The notes: generated by a model not told the origin, from the letters alone. Positions 17,097 to 26,347 are shown, counted from the first letter of the stretch. The stretch: 64,000 bases of DNA from Candidatus Kryptoniota bacterium (GCA_036567965.1 DATCTN010000018.1:81534-145533), one strand, 5' to 3'. Translations and numbers: made by a program.

Positions 17097-18064
17097 CAGA
17101 ATTTCTTGAAACGGGAAGCCAATCTGGTTATCAATGTGTTTGCGCGCCAGACCCTAAAGTACGCCGCAAGTCTCGGTCCGAAGGCCGACTTGAAGAGATT
17201 TATTGATGGAGTGTTCGCTCCGCAAAAGTCGACGAAAATTTTTCCCTCGCGTTTTTCTTCATTCAGGATATTGTGATAAAGGAGATGCGACGCACCTCGC
17301 TCGGCAATCGCATCCGTCCCGCTGACATAGAGGTACATCCCCCGGCCTCGTATAAGAGAGGTCATCGCAGAAACCACTCTGCCATTCTTGTTCCGGACGC
17401 ACCGGGTGCGCAGCAATCCTGCCGCATCAAGCCGCTTCAGAAGCGCGAGCAGATTCCCCGCCGATACCGGGGGACGCCGGCCGTGCCTTTCGTAACTTAG
17501 CTGCTGAAGTGACACGAGCTCATCCACACCGCACATCCCGCCAGCGAGACCGGAATTTTGCGCGCCACGCAACACTTCTCTCAAAGATTTTGTATAGCCA
17601 TCTTCCGTGAAACCGGGAAGATCCATGACGTAAGTGTAATTCGTTACGACCTGGGCGCCGTCCCATTGAAATGCCCGTATGTCGGATGTGTCAGGCGGGA
17701 AGACCATCTGGTAGAAAGCGAAATTGCGTTTCAGATATTCGGCCAGAGCCTGGAGCGCCGTCAGCACGTCGTATTCCCTCTTCTGATTCGTCGAGGATTC
17801 GAGCGACCTGAAATGGACACCGTCATATGGACGGATGGGCATAAGTTTGACCAGCTTCTGGCTTGCTCTTCGTCCCACAAAGAGAGCACAAACCGCGACG
17901 GTAGAGTCGTTCCTATTAATTGACAGGAGTTCACTCTCCGTAGAGAATGTTTCGCGGTAGGCCGCAAGAAATTCGGGAAGGGAGAAAGGCGACGAGGGTG
18001 GATTGTTGGCAAGAAATTTCGAGTATGCTTCGGCGTCGATCTTTTCTATTTTCAGATCAGCCAT
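17096..18064 (-). CDS. FemAB-like / GNAT-fold peptidyltransferase-related protein
   Basis: 322 residues. The N-terminal half ('NNPPSSPFSLPEFLAAYRETF') and the C-terminal half ('RTRCVRNKNGRVVSAMTSLI', 'MYLYVSGTDAIAERGASHLL', 'FVDFCGANTPSINLFKSAFG') follow the double-GNAT fold of FemABX and of the 'BioF2-like' acetyltransferases found in polysaccharide and exosortase loci. Final motif 'NLFKSAFGPRLAAYFRV' is the usual 'f(K)xxFg' end. It might add an amino acid or acyl group to a cell-surface precursor. The direct coupling to a flippase gene supports a surface-polymer job. The exact donor is unknown. Confidence 0.75.
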   Translation of the reverse strand: MADLKIEKIDAEAYSKFLANNPPSSPFSLPEFLAAYRETFSTESELLSINRNDSTVAVCALFVGRRASQKLVKLMPIRPYDGVHFRSLESSTNQKREYDVLTALQALAEYLKRNFAFYQMVFPPDTSDIRAFQWDGAQVVTNYTYVMDLPGFTEDGYTKSLREVLRGAQNSGLAGGMCGVDELVSLQQLSYERHGRRPPVSAGNLLALLKRLDAAGLLRTRCVRNKNGRVVSAMTSLIRGRGMYLYVSGTDAIAERGASHLLYHNILNEEKREGKIFVDFCGANTPSINLFKSAFGPRLAAYFRVWRANTLITRLASRFKKF

Positions 18065-18296
18065 CTCAGGGGAGACAAATTCTAAATTCGAAGAACGAAA
18101 TCCTAAACAATCTCAAATTTTCAAAAGTCAAAAGACATTATCTCCTTTTATGAATTTCTAATCTCGAATTTTGATTTTGTTCGTCCACGACATTTGAATG
18201 TCCGGCTGCCGCTTCGATCAAAATGATTCCGTTGGAAAGGAGTCCTTCGGACAAGGCGGCATTTAGAATTTAGAAATTAGGATTTAGTATTTGCTC
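18065..18296. repeat. AT-rich intergenic repeat region with dispersed-repeat copy 2
   Basis: Between hslU and the FemAB-like gene lie facing copies of an ATTTAGAATTT-like sequence (near 18079-18092 and 18262-18275). Between them, at 18225-18252, is a second copy of the GATTCCGTYGGAAAGGAGTC repeat seen at 13013, followed by CTTCGGAC. This has the look of degenerate, possibly mobile, intergenic filler. No coding signal. Confidence 0.55.
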
Positions 18297-19688
18297 TCAG
18301 AGTATATACTTGCTCAAATCGCGGTCTTTAACAATCTTGCTGAGACGATCGCTTACCATTTCACGCGTGATATTCACCAACTTCTGATCTATTTTGTCCG
18401 GCACGTCGAACAGAATTTCCTCGAGTAATGTCGTCATTATCGTGTGAAGTCTTCGTGCACCGATATTTTCCACCTGCTCATTGACTTCAGTGGCGACTCT
18501 TGCAATCTCGTGTATCGCATCATCTGTGAACGTTATGTCGACACCTTCGGTGGCAAGAAGAGCGGTGTACTGTTTTATGAGCGCATTTTCAGGAAGTGTA
18601 AGAATCTTGTAAAAATCTTCCTCGTTCAGGCTGTTCAGTTCAACCCGAATAGGAAATCTCCCCTGCAATTCGGGGATCAGGTCGGAAGGTTTCGAAGTAT
18701 GGAACGCTCCGCTCGCTATGAAAAGTATGTGGTCGGTCTTAACCATTCCGTACTTCGTCATCACAGTCGAGCCTTCCACGATAGGAAGCAGGTCCTTCTG
18801 AACGCCCTCCCGCGACACATCAGGACCGTGTGTCTCTCCGCCGGTACTGGCGACCTTGTCAATCTCGTCGATGAAAACGATGCCGCTGTTTTCGACACGT
18901 CTGACGGCTTCCTTTACCACACTATCCATATCGACGAGCTTCTGCGCTTCTTCCTGTTCAAATATTTTCAATGCCTCCGAGATCGGCACGCGTCTCGTCT
19001 TTGTCTTCTTAGGCATGATGTTGCTCAATAGATCCTGGAAGTTAGGTCCGAGATCCTCTGAGCCGAACGGACCGAACACCTGCATCATCGGCATTGCGTC
19101 GGTATTCACCTGCACTTCCACCGCGCGTGAATCGAGCTCGCCGTTCTGAAGCATCAGTCGGAGTTTCTCTCGCGTCTGTTTGCGTTCTTCGTCCTCCTCA
19201 CCGTCGTGTGGACCGTCCGCCTTCAGTTTCTTCGGAGTTTTCATCGGGATGAGCTCGTCGAGGACGCGCTCTTCCGAAAGTACTTTCGCGCGACCGATGA
19301 CTTCGGAAGTTTTTTCAGTCTTGACGTTTGCAACTGCTATTTCGGCGAGGTCGCGTATCATCGATTCGACGTCGCGGCCGACATACCCGACCTCTGTAAA
19401 CTTCGAAGCTTCGACTTTGACGAACGGCGCGTTGGACAGCCTGGCGAGTCTCCTGGCAATTTCGGTTTTCCCGACTCCTGTTGGGCCGATAAGTATGATA
19501 TTATTCGGCATTATTTCTTCGCGCAGGTTTTCCGGGACCTGCTGGCGGCGCCAGCGGTTCCTCAGCGCGATCGCGACGGATTTTTTCGCGGCATCCTGGC
19601 CGATGATGTACTTGTCCAGCTCACGCACGACCTGGCGCGGGGTAAGTTCGTTCTTCACAGGATCTACGGGCTTGAGAGCTTTCGGCAT
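18297..19688 (-). CDS. hslU: ATP-dependent protease ATPase subunit HslU
   Basis: 463 residues. HslU unfolds protein substrates and feeds them to the HslV peptidase (ClpQY protease) in the cytosol. '[18 protein letters not shown]' opens the AAA+ domain. The Walker A motif 'GPTGVGKT' is at 68-75 and '[18 protein letters not shown]' holds the pore loop (GYVG). Walker B is '[12 protein letters not shown]' near residue 270, the arginine-finger/sensor region '[12 protein letters not shown]' follows, and the C-terminus is 'RDLSKYIL', which inserts into HslV. A longer in-frame extension to 19772 exists but overlaps hslV. The chosen ATG follows the hslV stop by a single base, which implies coupled translation. 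Confidence 0.95.
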   Translation of the reverse strand: MPKALKPVDPVKNELTPRQVVRELDKYIIGQDAAKKSVAIALRNRWRRQQVPENLREEIMPNNIILIGPTGVGKTEIARRLARLSNAPFVKVEASKFTEVGYVGRDVESMIRDLAEIAVANVKTEKTSEVIGRAKVLSEERVLDELIPMKTPKKLKADGPHDGEEDEERKQTREKLRLMLQNGELDSRAVEVQVNTDAMPMMQVFGPFGSEDLGPNFQDLLSNIMPKKTKTRRVPISEALKIFEQEEAQKLVDMDSVVKEAVRRVENSGIVFIDEIDKVASTGGETHGPDVSREGVQKDLLPIVEGSTVMTKYGMVKTDHILFIASGAFHTSKPSDLIPELQGRFPIRVELNSLNEEDFYKILTLPENALIKQYTALLATEGVDITFTDDAIHEIARVATEVNEQVENIGARRLHTIMTTLLEEILFDVPDKIDQKLVNITREMVSDRLSKIVKDRDLSKYIL

Positions 19689-19689
19689 G

Positions 19690-20220
19690 TCAAATTTCTT
19701 CAATCGAAAAATTCTTGTTCGTGTAAATACAGATATCGGAAGCAGCCCCGAGAGATTCAAGGACAATTTCACGGGCGGACAGCTTTGTATGTTTGATCAG
19801 CACTCTTGCGGCGGACAGCGCGTAATTACCGCCCGACCCTATTGCGACAATCTTGTCATCAGGTTCAACGACATCTCCATTTCCGGAGATAAGGAGCGCC
19901 GTCTCGTGGTTCATTACGGCAAGGAGTGCTTCGAGTCTGTGAAGGTACTTGTCCATTCGCCAGTCTTTCGCGAGCTCGACAGCCGCGCGGCTGAGATTCC
20001 CGTGATATTGCTGCAGTTTATCCTCGAACCGCTCGAAAAGGGTGAAGGCATCTGCCGACGCGCCCGCAAAACCGGCTAACACGGCATCATTATATATCTT
20101 CCGGACTTTTTTGGAATTGTGTTTCATGACCGCCTGCCCGATCGTTACCTGACCGTCGCTTCCGATCGCGCACTTCCCGTCCTTTATGATGCCGATTACG
20201 GTTGTCGCGTGAATGTCCAT
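19690..20220 (-). CDS. hslV: ATP-dependent protease peptidase subunit HslV
   Basis: 176 residues. It is the threonine peptidase of the HslVU protease and forms two stacked hexamers. The start chosen here gives '[16 protein letters not shown]'; removal of the first five residues exposes the catalytic Thr, aligned with the mature N-terminus of E. coli HslV. '[20 protein letters not shown]', '[16 protein letters not shown]' and '[14 protein letters not shown]' are all family hallmarks. AAGGAGA lies 4 bases upstream of this ATG, while the in-frame ATG at 20247 has no such site. It lies in a chain DUF3109-rpoN-orf-hslV-hslU. Confidence 0.95.
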   Translation of the reverse strand: MDIHATTVIGIIKDGKCAIGSDGQVTIGQAVMKHNSKKVRKIYNDAVLAGFAGASADAFTLFERFEDKLQQYHGNLSRAAVELAKDWRMDKYLHRLEALLAVMNHETALLISGNGDVVEPDDKIVAIGSGGNYALSAARVLIKHTKLSAREIVLESLGAASDICIYTNKNFSIEEI

Positions 20221-20290
20221 CGTTCTCCTTGATGCGCCCATATTCAATTACCAGGAATAATTATATAAACCGCCGACCGGATCAACCTGG

Positions 20291-20518
20291 TTAGCCGAAC
20301 CCACCGGATATTCTTTCGTAAATGCCGAGCATCAGGAGGGCCTCCTTCCAGTCGAGAAGATCGTCCTCAATCTCTGCGGTCATCGCTTTCCCCGCGATTG
20401 ATTTGGAGAATTCTTCGTAAGTCACCGAATATTTCTTCGTGTAGTGCGAGACGATGCCTTCATAATGCTTGATTTTTTCCTGAACGGATATGTGATCAGA
20501 GGTATCTGTAATTCCCAT
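20291..20518 (-). CDS. Small acidic protein between rpoN and hslV, antitoxin-like
   Basis: 75 residues: two predicted helices, 'VQEKIKHYEGIVSHYTKKY' and 'EIEDDLLDWKEALLMLGIYE', joined by 'SVTYEEFSKSI'. This pattern, 'YxxKYxxxYEEFxxxI...EDDxxDWxEA', resembles short antitoxin-like proteins found beside TumE-type toxins, but no toxin gene is adjacent here. It starts 4 bases after the rpoN stop and is followed by hslV, so it is almost certainly translated in that operon. I cannot assign a function. A regulatory or adaptor role toward RpoN or HslUV is only a guess from position. Confidence 0.65.
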   Translation of the reverse strand: MGITDTSDHISVQEKIKHYEGIVSHYTKKYSVTYEEFSKSIAGKAMTAEIEDDLLDWKEALLMLGIYERISGGFG

Positions 20519-20522
20519 TATG

Positions 20523-21974
20523 TCATGCCTCCCGGCGCATTCTGGCGGGGGATATCTTCAACTGCTCGCGATATTTCGTCACAGTCCGCCGCGCCACCCG
20601 GTATCCCTGCTGGTTCAGGAGTTTCGTTATCTTTTCGTCATTAAGCGGTTTATTTTTTTCTTCAGATTCTATCATGCTCTTTATCTTGTTCTTGATCTCC
20701 CGGGTCGCGACTTCCTCGCCGTCGTTCGTCTTAAGCCCCTCGCTGAAAAGTTCTCTCAGCCGAAAGACGCCATAATCGGTCTGCACATATTTCGCGCTGA
20801 CGACACGGCTGATAGTCGAGATATCGAAACCAGTCCGGTCGGCAATGTCTCTGTATATCAGCGGGTGAATATTGTCGGGTCCTTCCGTGAAGAAATCGCG
20901 CTGAGTCTCTATCAGTGCTTGCATCACCTGCGTCATAGTCTGCCGCCGCTGCAGCAATGCGTTCACGAACCACTTTGCCGATTCAAGCTTTCGTTTCAGA
21001 AAATCCTTCGTTTGAGGATCTGTCTTGTGTCCGCGAGCCTGCTTCATCATGTCGAGGTACCGAGGGCTAATCCTCACCTGAGGCATGTCGCGCTCGTTAA
21101 GGGTCAAGATCAGTTCCCCCTGCTCGTTTTCCGATACTACGAAATCGGGGACGACTACGGTTGTCTCAAGCGGGACCATGAATCCTTCGCCCGGCTTGGG
21201 ATTGAGTTTCCTGATGATCGCATCTGCCGTCCTGATCTCCTCGGGGGTAATGTTCAACTTCCGGGCAAGCTGGTCATACCGGTGATTCGAGTAATCTTCA
21301 AAGCCCTCTTCGATTATCCGAAATGCGACGGTGTGCTCCTGAGGATCCGCTTCAGCTCTCGCTCTCAACTGGACAAGGAGACACTCCCTCAGATTTCTCG
21401 AGCCCACACCGACCGGGTCGAGACTCTGAATTCCCGCTAAAACTTTTTCAGCGTCCTGAATAGTGAGGCTCATCTGAAAAGCGAGGTTCGTGTCGTCTAC
21501 AATTTTCTGGAGGTCTTCCCTGAGATATCCGTCGTCGTCTATATCACCTATTATTTCTTCTCCGAGTCTCTTCTCGTCATTGTTAAAATCGAGGAGCTGG
21601 AGCTGCTGGAGAAGATGGTCGTACATTGTGTCGATTGCCGGCGGCGCAAATTCAAACTCTTCATCATTATCGGGACGTTTCTTCAGGCGATAGTCGGTTT
21701 CATCGTTCCTGAACTCGTCAAGATCGACATCGCTGAATTCGGGTTCATCGATCGGGTCGTCCTGTTTATCTTCCGAGTCTTTCAGTTCCGTCTCGGGTTC
21801 TTCCGAGAGTTCTTCTGCTTCCTCGAGCTCAAGGACAGGATTCTCATCGAGCTCGGTCCTGAGTCTTTGCTGCAGGGCAAATATCGGCTGCTGGAGCAAA
21901 TCATAATAAAGTATCTGCTGGGGCTGGAGCCGAAGCTCCTGGCTCATCCTCTGTGTCTGTCCAAATTTCAGCAT
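20523..21974 (-). CDS. rpoN: RNA polymerase sigma-54 factor
   Basis: 483 residues. RpoN directs RNA polymerase to -24/-12 promoters that need an AAA+ activator. Region I is the Gln/Leu-rich 'SQELRLQPQQILYYDLLQQP', region II is the acidic stretch (about 50-105), and region III includes the core-binding domain with 'LDPVGVGSRNLRECLLVQL'. The helix-turn-helix is 'IADRTGFDISTISRVVSAKY', and the diagnostic RpoN box 'ARRTVTKYREQL' is near the C-terminus. Full length. It sits 18 bases downstream of the DUF3109 gene and 4 bases upstream of the small acidic ORF, in one likely operon with hslVU. Confidence 0.96.
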   Translation of the reverse strand: MLKFGQTQRMSQELRLQPQQILYYDLLQQPIFALQQRLRTELDENPVLELEEAEELSEEPETELKDSEDKQDDPIDEPEFSDVDLDEFRNDETDYRLKKRPDNDEEFEFAPPAIDTMYDHLLQQLQLLDFNNDEKRLGEEIIGDIDDDGYLREDLQKIVDDTNLAFQMSLTIQDAEKVLAGIQSLDPVGVGSRNLRECLLVQLRARAEADPQEHTVAFRIIEEGFEDYSNHRYDQLARKLNITPEEIRTADAIIRKLNPKPGEGFMVPLETTVVVPDFVVSENEQGELILTLNERDMPQVRISPRYLDMMKQARGHKTDPQTKDFLKRKLESAKWFVNALLQRRQTMTQVMQALIETQRDFFTEGPDNIHPLIYRDIADRTGFDISTISRVVSAKYVQTDYGVFRLRELFSEGLKTNDGEEVATREIKNKIKSMIESEEKNKPLNDEKITKLLNQQGYRVARRTVTKYREQLKISPARMRREA

Positions 21975-21992
21975 CTCAGTAAAATACTCCCA

Positions 21993-22613
21993 TCACTGTC
22001 GTCCCGAAGTCTCCTCGGTCTCCGAGGTAACATGTATTGACTCTTCTATTATCGACTTCCCATACGATTTGAGTTTTGCATACCATTCATTTCCATACCG
22101 CCGGACGAGCGGTCCCTTCAGGAAATCCACTACACTTGTATTTTCCGCTTCACCTCTTGCTATTGCGGGCTTGCACTCGAGTATCCGGTGATATCGCAGC
22201 GCATCGCCGCCGAACTTATTGACTCGAATCGGGTAGAGGTGACATGAAATCGGCTTCTGAAAGTTCGTCTTGCCCTCATTGAATGCGCGTTCGATGGCGC
22301 ACTTAGCAATACCTTTTTCGCGATAAACAAATATGCAATCCTCGTCGTTGACACATGTAGTGGCATAATCTCCTTTGACACCTTCGTAGAAACCGACGTG
22401 TGATATCCTTTCCCTCTTCTCGTCGCTTAGAAGCGGGAGCACTGAAGGTAGTGTCGCCTCTATGGCCTCGATTTCAGAATCGAGAAGGGGCGCTCCTCGT
22501 CCCCCGGGGAGACTGCAGCACGCGCCGCGACATTTCAGGATATCGCAGGCAAATTTGCGGCCGAGAAGGCCCGCTTCCACTGCAACATCGTCGACAATTA
22601 TCAGCTCTTTCAT
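21993..22613 (-). CDS. DUF3109 family cysteine-cluster protein
   Basis: 206 residues. Conserved cysteines occur as 'CDILKCRGACCSLPGGRGAP' near the N-terminus, then 'TTCVNDEDCIFV', 'AKCAIERAF' and 'ISCHLYPIR'. This is the DUF3109 pattern, related to the YkgJ-type putative metal-chelating (Zn/Fe) cysteine cluster. The family is common in Bacteroidota, cytoplasmic, and functionally uncharacterised. The gene starts at an ATG near 22613 and leads the rpoN-hslVU chain. Confidence 0.88.
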   Translation of the reverse strand: MKELIIVDDVAVEAGLLGRKFACDILKCRGACCSLPGGRGAPLLDSEIEAIEATLPSVLPLLSDEKRERISHVGFYEGVKGDYATTCVNDEDCIFVYREKGIAKCAIERAFNEGKTNFQKPISCHLYPIRVNKFGGDALRYHRILECKPAIARGEAENTSVVDFLKGPLVRRYGNEWYAKLKSYGKSIIEESIHVTSETEETSGRQ

Positions 22614-22703
22614 CGCTGATTAAGTTAACAACTGAATGCCTAACTTGAAACAAACGTGGAACGGGATTTGATAGCCGGAATTCCTGGAACCGGCAAAATT
22701 CTT

Positions 22704-23090
22704 CTAGAGGGCGGATTCCAGGAAATTAGAATGGCGCACAAGCATCAGGATCGACGAATGACCTACGATAAAATACTTTTCGCCTTCGTATTCGATTTCG
22801 ACGGCCTGATCGCGGAGGAAAAGCGCGTAATCGCCCGCCTCAGCTTGAAGGGGGATGTATTTCACCGGGTCCCGAGGCGAAGTCGACCACGGTTCCTGAT
22901 CGATGAAGTTCGGGTTGGCGATCGCGAATCCCGGACCGACCTGGACTACAATTCCACCCTGTACCCTGTCTTTTTCTTTCACACCCGGCGGAAGATATAA
23001 TCCGTGTTCTGTTTTTTCCTGGTTCTTATCGGGTGATATGAGCACTTTATCACCGACGAGTACAATTTTCCTGTGGGTTTTGGTGTCCAT
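22704..23090 (-). CDS. GroES-family (Cpn10-like) co-chaperone, long form
   Basis: 128 residues. 'RKIVLVGDKVLISPDKN' opens a GroES beta-barrel, 'YLPPGVKEKDRVQGGIVVQV' is the position of the mobile loop and 'GDYALFLRDQAVEIEYEGEK' the conserved 'GdkVlf' segment, ending 'YFIVGHSSILML'. It is about 30 residues longer than standard GroES because of an insert around 'FAIANPNFIDQEPWSTSPRD'. No groEL is adjacent, so this is probably the accessory GroES-like protein known from Bacteroidota rather than the main GroES. A TTG start at 23135 is possible but has no ribosome site; I prefer the ATG at 23090 with GGTGA upstream. Confidence 0.78.
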   Translation of the reverse strand: MDTKTHRKIVLVGDKVLISPDKNQEKTEHGLYLPPGVKEKDRVQGGIVVQVGPGFAIANPNFIDQEPWSTSPRDPVKYIPLQAEAGDYALFLRDQAVEIEYEGEKYFIVGHSSILMLVRHSNFLESAL

Positions 23091-23160
23091 CGATTCACCG
23101 ATAATATAAGATGAAACGGGAAGATATGCTTTCAATGCGGAGATAATGAATCTATACTTT

Positions 23161-23998
23161 GCAAATCCCCCTTAATCCCCCTTTGGGAAAGGGGGAAAAT
23201 GTTGGTGCTTTGGGAAAAGAGGAGAGTGTCAGTCCTATGCTGAGGTAGTGGCGCAATGTGGGAGTGAGCAAATCCCCCTTAGTCCCCCTTTGGGAAAGGG
23301 GGAAAGTGGTGGCTTTGAAAGTAGAAAAATGATTATGGTATCGGGAAAAAGAGAAGGGAGGAGTTCAAACTGTGAGTGAGCAAATCCCCCTTTTGTCCCC
23401 CTTTAGGAAAGGGGGAAAGTGTTCGTGCTAGTCCGATGGGTAAAAATGTTACGGAAGAAGTTTAGCATAACCGAGAGCAAATCCCCCTTAGTCCCCCTTT
23501 GGGAAAGGGGGAAAGTGTGAGGCTTTGAAAATAGAAAATTGCTAATGGATCGGGAAAAAGAGAAAGGAGGAGTTCAACCTGTGAGTAAGCAAATCCCCCT
23601 TTTGTCCCCCTTTGGGAAAGGGGGAAAGTTTTAGCTTTGAAAAAAGAAAATTGCTAATGGTATCGGAAAAAAGGGAAAGGAGGAGTTCAAACTGTGAGTA
23701 AGCAAATCCCCCTTGATCCGCCTTTGGGAAAGGGGGAAAGTGTGAGGCTTTGAAAGTAGAAAAATGATTATGGTATCGGGAAAAAGAGAAGGGAGGAGTT
23801 CAAACTGTGAGTGAGCAAATCCCCCTTAGTCCCCCTTTGGGAAAGGGGGAAAGTTCTGGCTTTGAAAAAAGTTAAATGCTTATGGTATCGGGAAAAAGAG
23901 AAAGGAGGAGTTCAACCTGTGAGTGTGCAAATCCTCCTTTTGTCCCCATTTGGGAAAGGGGGAAAGTGTTCGTGCCTTTGGGAAAGGGGGAAAATGCT
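23161..23998. repeat. Eight-copy, ~112-bp tandem repeat with a palindromic CCCCCTTT core
   Basis: Units start at 23161, 23268, 23380, 23477, 23589, 23702, 23815 and 23927, so spacing is mostly 112-113 bases (one of 107, one of 97). Each opens with GCAAATCCCCCTT and contains the hairpin CCCCCTTT-GGG-AAAGGGGG. Most then have a purine-rich stretch (GGGAAAAAGAGAAAGGAGGAG) and TTCAAMCTGTGAGT leading to the next unit. A partial extra core lies at 23971-23992. No protein family is seen in it. The array fills the space between the GroES-like gene and a plus-strand membrane-protein gene. Confidence 0.92.
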
Positions 23999-24132
23999 GT
24001 TGCGATGTCTTGAGGATGGATATATGACTCAGGTGCTAAGATAAGCTGAACATATTTGAATCTTACCCGGATGTTTGCTAGAATTCCGTTGCAGTTGTCA
24101 GATTATTCCAAAACCATCAAAATGGAGGCACA

Positions 24133-24552
24133 ATGAACAAGAAGGTATGGCTGGGGGCCCTGGTGGTCTTCATAGTCCTTGAGCTCCTCATGATCCTGGT
24201 GGATGGCGTATTGCTCGCGAGTACGTACCAGTCTGTCCAGGGCGTTTGGCGTCCCGACATGAACTCCAAAATCTGGATATACCATGTCATTAATGTCTTC
24301 ACCGCATTTTTCTTCACGTTTATTTTTTCGAAGGGGTACGAAAAGAAAGGCGTCATGGAAGGAGTGCGATACGGCTTTTATATCGGAGTCTGGATGAGTG
24401 TGGGGATGGCTTACGGAACCTATGCCATGGTCGCGATCCCGTATTCGCTGGCATTACAATGGTTCATTTACGGAATAATTGAGTACATCATCGCGGGCGT
24501 TGCGCTGTCATATGTTTTCAAGGAGAAATCCGCGCAAGCACCAGCGAAATAA
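24133..24552 (+). CDS. Four-helix membrane protein of unknown function
   Basis: 139 residues with four hydrophobic helices: 'VWLGALVVFIVLELLMILVD', 'IYHVINVFTAFFFTFIFS', 'GFYIGVWMSVGMAYGTYAMV' and 'WFIYGIIEYIIAGVALSYVF'. A soluble loop 'TYQSVQGVWRPDMNSKI' follows helix 1. This looks like the family of small integral proteins annotated as hypothetical in Bacteroidota. ATGGAGG lies 8 bases before the ATG. It is on the plus strand with the repeat array behind it and converges on trxB. Confidence 0.75.
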   Translation: MNKKVWLGALVVFIVLELLMILVDGVLLASTYQSVQGVWRPDMNSKIWIYHVINVFTAFFFTFIFSKGYEKKGVMEGVRYGFYIGVWMSVGMAYGTYAMVAIPYSLALQWFIYGIIEYIIAGVALSYVFKEKSAQAPAK

Positions 24553-24560
24553 AATGGGTG

Positions 24561-24590
24561 AGGCGGCGTCCCCATGGCGCCGCCTTCATT
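24561..24590 (+). terminator. Possible bidirectional terminator hairpin
   Basis: An 8-bp stem AGGCGGCG/CGCCGCCT (24561-24568 and 24578-24585) lies between the convergent membrane-protein and trxB genes. Only scattered T bases follow, so termination strength is uncertain. Confidence 0.5.
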
Positions 24591-24599
24591 AATCCTGTT

Positions 24600-25541
24600 T
24601 TAGTCCGATTGAAGATGGAGGCTCCCGAGATACTTCTCCGCGTCGATCGCGGCCATGCATCCCGTCCCGGCCGCTGTAACAGCCTGTCGGTATTTTTTGT
24701 CGGCAACATCACCGGCAGCGAAAACTCCGGAGACACTCGTCTCTGTTGAACCATTCCGCGTAATGACGTAACCGGCATCATCCATCTTGAGTTGTCCCGC
24801 GAATATGGAAGTATTGGGCTGATGGCCGATCGCGACGAACACGCCGTCGCATTTCATTTCTGATCTCGACCCGTCGACGACATTCTTCAGCACAACACCA
24901 CGGACGTGTTTCTCCGTAACGCCCAGGATTTCGTCCACAACCGAATTCCACACGAATTTTATTTTCGGATTGGAGAATGCACGTTCCTGCATGATCTTCG
25001 ACGCACGCAGGGCATCACGTCTGTGGATGACCGTGACTTTGCTCGCGAACTTCGTAAGGAATGTCGCTTCTTCCATCGCGGTATCCCCTCCGCCTACAAC
25101 TATTACTTCACGACCTTTGAAGAAAAATCCGTCGCACGTCGCGCAAGCGGACACGCCGTAACCCATAAGCGATCTTTCAGATTCGATACCGATTAATTTC
25201 GCCGACGCGCCTGTGGAAATTATAATTGAATCGGCCGTATACGTTTCGTTATCTGTTTTAACAATAAACGGTCGCTTGGAAAGGTCTACCGATGTCACAT
25301 CTTTAAAAATAGACTTCGCTCCAAATCTTTCGGCCTGTTTCTTCATTATGTCCATCAGCTCGGGGCCCATTATTCCGTCTGCAAATCCCGGATAGTTCTC
25401 CACCTCTGTTGTGATCGTGAGTTGCCCGCCAGGCTGACTCCCTTCAAATATTACAGGTTCGAGGTTCGCACGGGCAGTGTAGATAGCTGCGGTGAGACCT
25501 GCTGGTCCGGAACCGATTATCACAACCTTCTTATGACTCAT
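24600..25541 (-). CDS. trxB: Thioredoxin-disulfide reductase
   Basis: 313 residues. It is a flavoenzyme that uses NADPH to reduce thioredoxin. The FAD-binding '[18 protein letters not shown]' is at 8-25, the redox-active 'CATC' at 133-136, the NADPH-binding '[12 protein letters not shown]' near 148-159 and 'HRRD' just after. The C-terminal FAD motif is '[19 protein letters not shown]'. Length and order match the low-molecular-weight TrxB family. Its ATG overlaps the stop of the upstream HAD gene by 4 bases, so the two form an operon. Confidence 0.95.
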   Translation of the reverse strand: MSHKKVVIIGSGPAGLTAAIYTARANLEPVIFEGSQPGGQLTITTEVENYPGFADGIMGPELMDIMKKQAERFGAKSIFKDVTSVDLSKRPFIVKTDNETYTADSIIISTGASAKLIGIESERSLMGYGVSACATCDGFFFKGREVIVVGGGDTAMEEATFLTKFASKVTVIHRRDALRASKIMQERAFSNPKIKFVWNSVVDEILGVTEKHVRGVVLKNVVDGSRSEMKCDGVFVAIGHQPNTSIFAGQLKMDDAGYVITRNGSTETSVSGVFAAGDVADKKYRQAVTAAGTGCMAAIDAEKYLGSLHLQSD

Positions 25542-26206
25542 ACTTTCTCCTTAGCGTTCACACGAAATATTTTCTGTAATTCTCCGTCGGTGAAATCCTT
25601 TATGAAGAAATCAGCTTTGCTTAAGACTTTACGAGTTGTGGTCGTCAGGAGCGCCACGCAGGTTGATCCGGCCGCTTTAGCGGCAATAACACCGGGGTAC
25701 GAATCCTCGAACACGACGCAATCTTCGGGTTTCTCCCCGATAAGTGCGGCGGCTTTGAGGAAAACCTCCGGATCGGGTTTCCCGCGAGAGACGTTATCTG
25801 CACAGACTTCAGCGTCGAATACTCCCGACAATGAGAACGCGTCGAGAAATGCGTCGACGTTCTGGCGAGGCGCAGAAGTGGCCAGCGCGACCTTCCGTCC
25901 CTTTTCTTTCAACATATCGATGAATTCGAAAGCACCTTTTACCGGTACCCCGAGTTGAGCGACGGTATCTACAAAGTTCGCGTCGATCCGGTCGGAGAGA
26001 TTTTTCGCTTCTTCAGGAGTAAACTTCCCTTTTCCGAAAACCTGCTCAAGTGTGTCCGCACCTCTCCTGCCGAAATAAGACTTAAGAAAAGTTTCGTATT
26101 CGACATCTCTGCCGAGTTCGTTCAACACTTTTCTCCAACCTGTAAAATGAATTCTTGAACTGTCTATCAATACACCGTCTAGATCGAATATGAATCCTGC
26201 GTACAC
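25538..26206 (-). CDS. HAD-family phosphatase / beta-phosphoglucomutase-like
   Basis: 222 residues. HAD motif I is '[11 protein letters not shown]' (8-18) with nucleophile Asp and acid/base Asp two residues later. Motif II Thr/Ser is in '[11 protein letters not shown]', motif III Lys in '[13 protein letters not shown]', and motif IV is '[18 protein letters not shown]'. The alpha-helical cap between motifs I and II places it with beta-phosphoglucomutase and phosphoglycolate-phosphatase-like enzymes. Substrate is not determinable. It is translationally coupled to trxB (ATGA). Confidence 0.9.
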   Translation of the reverse strand: MYAGFIFDLDGVLIDSSRIHFTGWRKVLNELGRDVEYETFLKSYFGRRGADTLEQVFGKGKFTPEEAKNLSDRIDANFVDTVAQLGVPVKGAFEFIDMLKEKGRKVALATSAPRQNVDAFLDAFSLSGVFDAEVCADNVSRGKPDPEVFLKAAALIGEKPEDCVVFEDSYPGVIAAKAAGSTCVALLTTTTRKVLSKADFFIKDFTDGELQKIFRVNAKEKV

Positions 26207-26280
26207 TAGTTAGTCTCTCCTGATTGATATGAAACCTTACAAATTTGTTCGTTCCGAAAATTAAGATAGATAAAATTGGA

Positions 26281-26328
26281 AAGAGGGACAAAGGCACAAA
26301 GGGACAGAGGCGCAGAGGTAAGGAGGCG
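26281..26328. repeat. Purine-rich intergenic repeat (CAAAGGGACAGAGG type)
   Basis: A run of AAAGAGGGACAAAGGCACAAAG-like units lies between the HAD gene and queG. Similar units occur at 61646-61698 and, inverted, at 61806-61856. Together they form a second dispersed repeat family in this window. Confidence 0.5.
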
Positions 26329-26347
26329 TGAATGAATGTCGTTGATG

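Noticed and set aside
20520..21440. Long plus-strand ORF opposite rpoN
   Set aside because: It is an antisense shadow of a certain sigma-54 gene with biased third positions.
23161..23998. CRISPR-like array
   Set aside because: Units are about 112 bases, the spacers between hairpin cores are themselves similar, and there are no cas genes. It is a tandem repeat.
23589..23998. Small GTG-started peptides in each repeat unit
   Set aside because: Good ribosome-site spacing, but a one-base difference between units (CTTAGT versus CTTTTGT) changes the frame after the core, so no peptide is conserved.
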